The notes under the pieces: generated by a model
What the model was told of the DNA's origin: nothing
What the model saw: only the letters and a program-made list of their open reading frames with translations
The model's database searches: none
In this document: positions 59,427 through 64,000 of the stretch, in pieces
How the letters are laid out: each line of letters opens with the position of its first letter
Numbering within the stretch: the stretch's first letter is position 1
Source of the DNA: Pseudolysinimonas_A sp039912695
Lineage (GTDB): Bacteria > Actinomycetota > Actinomycetes > Actinomycetales > Microbacteriaceae
Length of the DNA: 64,000 nt
Direction of reading: 5' to 3'
NCBI RefSeq assembly: GCF_039912695.1
Contig: NZ_JBDSPJ010000013.1
Coordinates: 162,387-226,386, forward strand
Made by a program: the position numbers and the translations under genes

Positions 59427-60401
59427 TCACGTCGTCGCGAGCAGCCGCCGCGCGAGCCCCTCGTCGAGCACGAGATCGGTGATCACTCCGGCGGCGAGGG
59501 CCCCGCGCAGGCTGTCGAGTTTCTGCTCGCCGGCGACGACGCAGATTCGACGAGGCACCCGTCGGAGCGTCGCGAAGTCGGGTCCGGTCGCCCGGGCATT
59601 GAGTGCCACGTCACGATGGCTGCCGTCGACTCGATAGAACACGGTGGCCACGTCGCCAACCACTCGATCCGCGCTGAGGCTGCGATAGTCGCGATCGTCG
59701 AGGTAGCCGCCGACATAGACGTGGCTGGGGACGCCCGCGAAGGGGGATCCCAAACCGAAGAGTGCGACATCCATTCGTCCCTGAAGTTCGAGGACGCGTT
59801 GGGTTGCTCGCTCGCGCCAGAAGGCATCCTTCGTGCTGGCTTCGTCGAAGAGTGCTGGCACCGGAAACTGCTGCACGCGGGCGTGATACGCGTCACCGAA
59901 TCTGCGGAGAATCTCGCTCGCGTAGTCGATGCCCGTGGTCTGGGTGTTGCCTGCTCCGTTGAGCTGCACCACGAGGGTGTTGTGCACGTCCTTGACGGCG
60001 AGATGCCGACTGATCGCCCCCATCGTCGACCCCCAGGCGAGCCCGATGATCATGTTCGAGTCGATATGGCGATGCAGCAGGCGGGCCGAGGTCAACGCGA
60101 CGCGTTCGAGCCGGTCGACGTCGCTCAGCGAATCCGGCGCGGGGACGACGTGGGCGACGACCTGAAACCGTTCCGCGATCGCTCGCTCGGCTGGCGGCCC
60201 CGCCGCGAAGGGCGCACGCACCCGGATGTCGACAAGCCCCGAGGAGCGCGCGTAGCTCAGCAGACGCGAGACCGTCGACCGGGAGGCGTGGAGTTCGGAC
60301 GCGATGGTCTCCATGGTGAGGTCTTGCAGGTAGTACATCTGCGCTGCCTGAAGCGCAGCGAGTGCGCGCGGATCGGAAGCAACGTCGTTCTGGTCGCTCA
60401 T
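59427..60401 (-). CDS. SorC family (sugar-binding) transcriptional regulator
   Basis: Regulator with N-terminal helix-turn-helix (about 28-55: DLTMETIASELHASRSTVSRLLSYARSSGLVDIRV) and C-terminal sugar-phosphate-isomerase-like effector domain (IIGLAWGSTMGAISRHL, LFGLGSPF, RRICVVAGEQKLDSLRGALAAGVITDLVLDEGLA). 324 residues. AAGGAG lies seven bases before the ATG. It is placed between glpK and glpD and the divergent gap carries two palindromes, so it probably controls glycerol use with a phosphorylated ligand such as glycerol 3-phosphate. Confidence 0.9.
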   Translation of the reverse strand: MSDQNDVASDPRALAALQAAQMYYLQDLTMETIASELHASRSTVSRLLSYARSSGLVDIRVRAPFAAGPPAERAIAERFQVVAHVVPAPDSLSDVDRLERVALTSARLLHRHIDSNMIIGLAWGSTMGAISRHLAVKDVHNTLVVQLNGAGNTQTTGIDYASEILRRFGDAYHARVQQFPVPALFDEASTKDAFWRERATQRVLELQGRMDVALFGLGSPFAGVPSHVYVGGYLDDRDYRSLSADRVVGDVATVFYRVDGSHRDVALNARATGPDFATLRRVPRRICVVAGEQKLDSLRGALAAGVITDLVLDEGLARRLLATT

Positions 60402-60419
60402 CGTCGGCTCCTTTCCGGC

Positions 60420-60456
60420 TGCGCACGTTCGTGCAGAGGCATTGCGCGATTGTGCA
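60420..60456. promoter_or_regulatory. paired SorC-type operator candidates
   Basis: TGCGCACGTTCGTGCA (60420-60435) and TGCGCGATTGTGCA (60443-60456) are two palindromic TGCNC...GNGCA elements seven bases apart, in the divergent gap between the SorC-type gene and glpD. Confidence 0.6.
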
Positions 60457-60515
60457 CTCCTCCCCGATCATAGGGATTGCCGGCGAACACGACGAGACCC
60501 CAAGGATTCCCACGC

Positions 60516-62177
60516 ATGCCCGAACGGAAGTCTCAGCCGACCGTTCTCGTCATCGGCGGCGGAATCAACGGGATCGGCGTCTTCCGTGAACTGGTCCTCC
60601 AAGGGATCGACGTGTTGCTCGTCGAACGCGGCGACTTTGCCTCCGGGGCGACGGCCGCATCCAGCCACATGGTGCACGGCGGGATTCGCTACCTCGAGAA
60701 CGGCGAACTGCGGCTCGTGCGCGAATCCGTCGTTGAACGCAACCGGCTGCTGCGCGTCGCTCCGCACCGGGTCACGCCGCTTGAGACGACCATCCCGATC
60801 TTCTCCACCTTCTCGGGACTGTTCACCGCACCTCTTCGGCTGCTCACTCACCGGGCGCCGGCGCGACCCCGTGAACGCGGTGCGCTGCTGATCAAAATCG
60901 GCCTGGTCATCTACGACACCTTCTCCCGCGACGGCGGAACGGTGCCGCGGCACCGCATCCACGGTCGCCGCCGCTCGCTCGGCGAACTTCCCCAGCTCAA
61001 CCCGAACGTGCGCTACACGGCGACCTACTACGACGCGTCGATGGATCAACCTGAGCGTCTCGCTCTCGACGTGCTCGGCGACGCCCTCGCCGTCGGCCCG
61101 CACGCCCGTGCGCTCAACTACACCGAAGCGGTCGGAATGGATGAGGCGGGCGTGCGACTGCGCGACCTCGATTCCGGGCGCGAATGGCACGTCACTCCGG
61201 ATGTGATCATCAACGCCTCGGGGCCGTGGACAGACCTCACCAATGAGGCGCTCGGCGAACCGACCTCCTACCTGGGGGGAACCAAGGGTTCCCACGTCGT
61301 GCTCGACGACCCCGAACTGCTGGCCGCGACCGGCGGGCGCGAGATCTTCTTCGAGAACAACGACGGCCGAATCGTTTTGATCTACCCGCTCAACGGCCGG
61401 GTTCTAGTCGGCACGACCGATCTCGAGGCCGACCCGCGCGAGCCGGTTGAATGCACCGACTCGGAGGTCGACTACTTCGCTGACCTCGTGCGAACGGTCT
61501 TTCCTGACCTCGAGTTGCGGCGCGACCGCATCGTGTACTCGTTCTCGGGAATCCGACCCCTTCCGCATCATGCCGATCTCGCGCCAGGCCTGGTGTCGCG
61601 CGACTACCGCATCGAGGTCAGTCGCGACGGCCGGCTCGGCATCCCGACGGTGAGCTTGATCGGGGGCAAGTGGACCACCTTCCGGGCCGTGGCCGAGCAC
61701 CTCGGCGACACCGTGCTCACGCTCCTCAGCACGCGGCGGCGACAGTCGACCACCAACCTGCCGATCGGCGGCGGGGCCGGATTCCCGGCGGCGGCCAATC
61801 GTGTGTCGTGGCGTGAACGCGAACTCCCCGGAGTCGCGGTGGGGCGAGCTGACCTGTTGCTCAGCCGCTACGGAACCCGGGCCGCCCTGGTTCTGCCGTA
61901 CCTCGCCGATGACCAACCTCTGTTGGGCGACGAGTTGTCGACCGGGGAACTTCGCTTTCTGGTCGAACACGAATGGGTCAAGCACCTCGACGATGTCGTC
62001 TTTCGCCGCACCACGCTGGCGTTCCGAGGCCTTCTCGCGCCCGCGGACGTCGAAAGGATCGGTGCTGCTCTGGCGTCAATCATGGGGTGGGATGACGGCA
62101 GCCGTCGGGCCGAGGTCGACGCGACCGTCGAAAAACTGCGGATCGCGCAGCGACCCAGCGGAATTCCTGCGAACTAG
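60516..62177 (+). CDS. glpD: glycerol-3-phosphate dehydrogenase (FAD-dependent)
   Basis: Membrane-associated flavoprotein oxidising glycerol 3-phosphate to dihydroxyacetone phosphate and passing electrons to the quinone pool. FAD motif VLVIGGGINGIGVFRELVLQG, GDFASGATAASSHMVHGGIRYLENGELRLVRES, ASGPWTD, GTTDLEAD and IGGKWTTFR are conserved. 553 residues from ATG 60516; an upstream frame to 60477 adds unconserved residues. Pairs with glpK to use glycerol. Confidence 0.95.
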   Translation: MPERKSQPTVLVIGGGINGIGVFRELVLQGIDVLLVERGDFASGATAASSHMVHGGIRYLENGELRLVRESVVERNRLLRVAPHRVTPLETTIPIFSTFSGLFTAPLRLLTHRAPARPRERGALLIKIGLVIYDTFSRDGGTVPRHRIHGRRRSLGELPQLNPNVRYTATYYDASMDQPERLALDVLGDALAVGPHARALNYTEAVGMDEAGVRLRDLDSGREWHVTPDVIINASGPWTDLTNEALGEPTSYLGGTKGSHVVLDDPELLAATGGREIFFENNDGRIVLIYPLNGRVLVGTTDLEADPREPVECTDSEVDYFADLVRTVFPDLELRRDRIVYSFSGIRPLPHHADLAPGLVSRDYRIEVSRDGRLGIPTVSLIGGKWTTFRAVAEHLGDTVLTLLSTRRRQSTTNLPIGGGAGFPAAANRVSWRERELPGVAVGRADLLLSRYGTRAALVLPYLADDQPLLGDELSTGELRFLVEHEWVKHLDDVVFRRTTLAFRGLLAPADVERIGAALASIMGWDDGSRRAEVDATVEKLRIAQRPSGIPAN

Positions 62178-62237
62178 CGGATCGGAATCTGGCCAAGACA
62201 CCCGTTTGGTGTGCTCACCCGGCTAGGCTGAGGGGCA

Positions 62238-63452
62238 GTGATCGGCGATCTTCCGATGGCTTATACAAGCGGGCTCCTGTTCTTGAGAGAGATTCGGACC
62301 GCCGACTGGACGGATTCGCACATCTCGAACCCCTCTGCGTCCGTACCCGCCGAGAATCTTGCTTCAGGTCAGCTCGGCCGCATCCGTGAGACCGTTCCTC
62401 GCACCGCCGAAAAGATTGACCCGACACGCAACTTCACCACGATTGCGATGGAGGTCCGCGATTCAGGCCTGCTTCGTCGTGCTCGCTGGTTCTACCTGGT
62501 GCTCATGCTCGGACTCGGGGCTGGCCTCGTGGCCGCCGCGGCCGGATTCGTGTTGCTCGGCGCGAGCTGGTTTCAGCTGCTGATCGCGGGTGGGCTCGGC
62601 GTTTTGTTCACCCAGTTCGCGTTCATCGCCCACGAGGCCTCGCACCGTCAGGTGCTCGAGTCCGGGCCAGCTAACGACCGCATGGGTCGCCTCGTCGGCG
62701 TGCTGCTGGTCGGCATGAGCTACAGCTGGTGGATGACGAAGCACACCCGTCACCACGCCAACCCGAACCAGATCGACAAGGACCCCGACATCGGTGGTTC
62801 CGTCATTGCCTTCTACGACGACAAGGCGAAGAACGCTCGCGGCCCGCTGGCTTTCATTAACCGTCGCCAGGGTGTGTTGTTCTTCCCGCTCCTGCTGCTC
62901 GAAGGTCTGAACCTTTACGTGCAGTCCTACGCTCACCTCCTCTCGCGCAAGCCGATCAAGGGCCGCGTCTTCGAGCTGACCATGCTGACGCTGCGGTTCA
63001 CGGTTCTCTTCGGCGCAGTGTTCTACTTTCTGCCTCTGGGCATGGCGTTCGCGTTCCTCGGCGTTCAGATGGCGGTCTTCGGCCTCTACATGGGCGGTGC
63101 CTTCGCCCCGAACCACATCGGGATGCCGATCCTCGAGAAAGAGTCGACGTTCGACTTCCTCACCAAGCAGGTCGTCACCTCTCGCAACATCGCGGGTGGC
63201 TTCTGGGCGAGCGCGATCTACGGCGGACTCAACTACCAGGTCGAACACCACCTGTTCCCGAACATGGCGAGAGTTCACCTCGCCAAGACTCGCAAGATTG
63301 TGCGCGAGTACTGTCGCACCGCCGACATCCCCTATACCGAGACGTCGATCCCCCGCGCTTACGCGGCCGTGATCACGTACCTAAACCAGGTGGGACGGCT
63401 CGCTCGCGATCCGTTCGCCTGCCCAGTCGCCGGTCTCTACCGGCGCGCTTAA
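62238..63452 (+). CDS. membrane fatty-acid desaturase (acyl-CoA/lipid desaturase)
   Basis: Di-iron fatty-acid desaturase of the linoleoyl-CoA/delta-6-like group. Three histidine boxes are intact: HEASH (132-136), HTRHH (169-173) and QVEHH (334-338). Four membrane segments lie between them. 404 residues. The start is uncertain: the GTG at 62238 gives a 60-residue unconserved N-terminal extension; ATG 62256 is an alternative. TAGGCT ends eight bases before the GTG. Position next to a cold-shock gene suggests a role in membrane fluidity, an inference. Confidence 0.85.
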   Translation: MIGDLPMAYTSGLLFLREIRTADWTDSHISNPSASVPAENLASGQLGRIRETVPRTAEKIDPTRNFTTIAMEVRDSGLLRRARWFYLVLMLGLGAGLVAAAAGFVLLGASWFQLLIAGGLGVLFTQFAFIAHEASHRQVLESGPANDRMGRLVGVLLVGMSYSWWMTKHTRHHANPNQIDKDPDIGGSVIAFYDDKAKNARGPLAFINRRQGVLFFPLLLLEGLNLYVQSYAHLLSRKPIKGRVFELTMLTLRFTVLFGAVFYFLPLGMAFAFLGVQMAVFGLYMGGAFAPNHIGMPILEKESTFDFLTKQVVTSRNIAGGFWASAIYGGLNYQVEHHLFPNMARVHLAKTRKIVREYCRTADIPYTETSIPRAYAAVITYLNQVGRLARDPFACPVAGLYRRA

Positions 63453-63513
63453 CGCGGTTTCTGGGGCCGAAAGGTTCCGGGATTCGCACCAATGAAGAAA
63501 GAGTACAAAGAAC

Positions 63514-63717
63514 ATGGCAACTGGAACCGTTAAGTGGTTCAACGCCGAAAAGGGCTTCGGCTTCATCGCTCCGGATGACGGAACGGCGGACGTCTTTGCC
63601 CACTTCAGCGCGATCGCCGGCACCGGCCGTCGTGACCTGAACGAGAACGAGCACGTCTCCTACGACGTGACGCAGGGCCCCAAGGGACCCCAGGCGTCGA
63701 ACATCACGCAGGGCTGA
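63514..63717 (+). CDS. cspA: cold-shock protein (CspA family)
   Basis: Single-stranded nucleic acid-binding protein, 67 residues. Opens ATGTVKWFNAEKGFGFIAP (RNP1 KGFGFI) and continues with VFAHFSAI (RNP2); the rest is a normal CSD fold. ATG 63514 is preceded by GAAAGAG. It ends in a very strong terminator. A role as RNA chaperone or antiterminator is the family norm. Confidence 0.97.
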   Translation: MATGTVKWFNAEKGFGFIAPDDGTADVFAHFSAIAGTGRRDLNENEHVSYDVTQGPKGPQASNITQG

Positions 63718-63742
63718 TCTCACCGATCTGATCCCGCATATC

Positions 63743-63780
63743 AGGAACCCCCGCTCACGGTGACGTGAGCGGGGGTTCCT
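63743..63780 (+). terminator. cspA terminator
   Basis: AGGAACCCCCGCTCAC (63743-63758) pairs perfectly with GTGAGCGGGGGTTCCT (63765-63780) around a six-base loop, 16 bp of stem. Confidence 0.93.
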
Positions 63781-64000
63781 CGTTGTGCGGGAACTCCCCG
63801 GATAGGGACGATCGCGACTACCCCCTTTAGGGGGTAGAACGAACAGCCGAGACAGATCGGTCTGCTAGCGTCCCAAGAGTCCCGGCGAGGTCTCCCCCGA
63901 CTGAGCCGTACGATCACACCCCCCATCGGGGCGCGTCACCCGAAAGCGACCCGCTCCGTGCTTACCCCCGCCGGCCTCACGTGCCGGGAAAATTGTCGTG
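63781..64000. other. right-edge intergenic region with palindrome and promoter-like sequence
   Basis: No complete gene found. CTACCCCCTTTAGGGGGTAG (63818-63837) is a palindrome with nine-base arms and a two-base centre. TAGCGT (near 63865) is a -10-like hexamer about 30 bases later. The following stretch contains several G/C-rich pairs and could be the leader of a gene beyond the window; I cannot identify a known riboswitch in it. Confidence 0.4.

Noticed and set aside
63838..64000. c-di-AMP riboswitch or start of a wall-hydrolase gene at the right edge
   Set aside because: Only about 160 bases are visible, and neither a riboswitch core nor a convincing coding frame can be established.
1..64000. 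tRNA genes, CRISPR arrays, insertion sequences or prophage
   Set aside because: I checked intergenic gaps for T-arm motifs, regularly spaced repeats and transposase-like frames and found none.

Overview
The window is a compact, high-GC, actinobacterial chromosome segment, most likely Microbacteriaceae. The evidence is the gene order (leuS-comEA-comEC-holA / rpsT-lepA-hemW / hrcA-dnaJ-rsmE-HIT-phoH-ybeY-corC-era / leuA / recO-uppS / glyS), many GTG starts, a CIRCE-type HrcA site, and many promoters whose -10 hexamer sits exactly six bases before a start codon. I see no tRNA, rRNA, CRISPR array, insertion sequence or prophage. No stretch over 300 bases lacks a gene or gene relic.

Layout: 1-10.9 kb holds the start of glyS, two unrecognised membrane proteins, uppS-recO, an ECF41-type sigma factor with its oxidoreductase partner, a TRIC-type channel, a PrmC-like methyltransferase with a changed catalytic loop, and leuA with a four-leucine leader peptide. 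11-16.7 kb is an envelope-type accessory block: two lipoproteins, a MacB/FtsX-like ABC transporter and a two-component system. 16.8-24.8 kb is the canonical era-to-hrcA housekeeping run, carrying a broken VOC gene and an inserted phosphotransferase. 24.9-26.1 kb is a duplicated DUF4870 cassette (promoter, gene and terminator all duplicated). 26.1-31.9 kb covers hemW, lepA and rpsT with small membrane and acetyltransferase genes. 32-40.9 kb has a flavin monooxygenase, holA, the comEC-comEA DNA-uptake pair, a phosphotransferase and leuS. 41-43.8 kb has pabB and pabC diverging from an 11-base gap, then a DedA gene. 43.8-51.5 kb is accessory: TetR, App1-like phosphatase, GH3 lipoprotein, UbiA prenyltransferase, two hydrolases, an LLM oxidoreductase and a NUDIX enzyme.

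51.5-55.9 kb is an aromatic (lignin-fragment) catabolic cluster: a LigM-type tetrahydrofolate-dependent O-demethylase, two tandem IclR regulators and PobA. Both enzymes would deliver protocatechuate, but the ring-cleavage genes are not here. 55.9-62.2 kb has a heavy-metal P-type ATPase and a glycerol unit (glpK, a SorC-type regulator, glpD) with paired operator-like palindromes. 62.2-64 kb has a fatty-acid desaturase and a cold-shock protein, then a promoter-like region for something beyond the right edge.

The most interesting regulatory signals are (i) pabB and pabC, whose two leaderless promoters overlap so that each -10 box touches the other gene's start codon; (ii) a leaderless leuA leader peptide whose coding region forms one arm of a 12-bp hairpin; (iii) a TTGAAWGG element with fixed spacing before both IclR genes, and again before pobA; and (iv) a window-wide TANNNT-N6-start signature.
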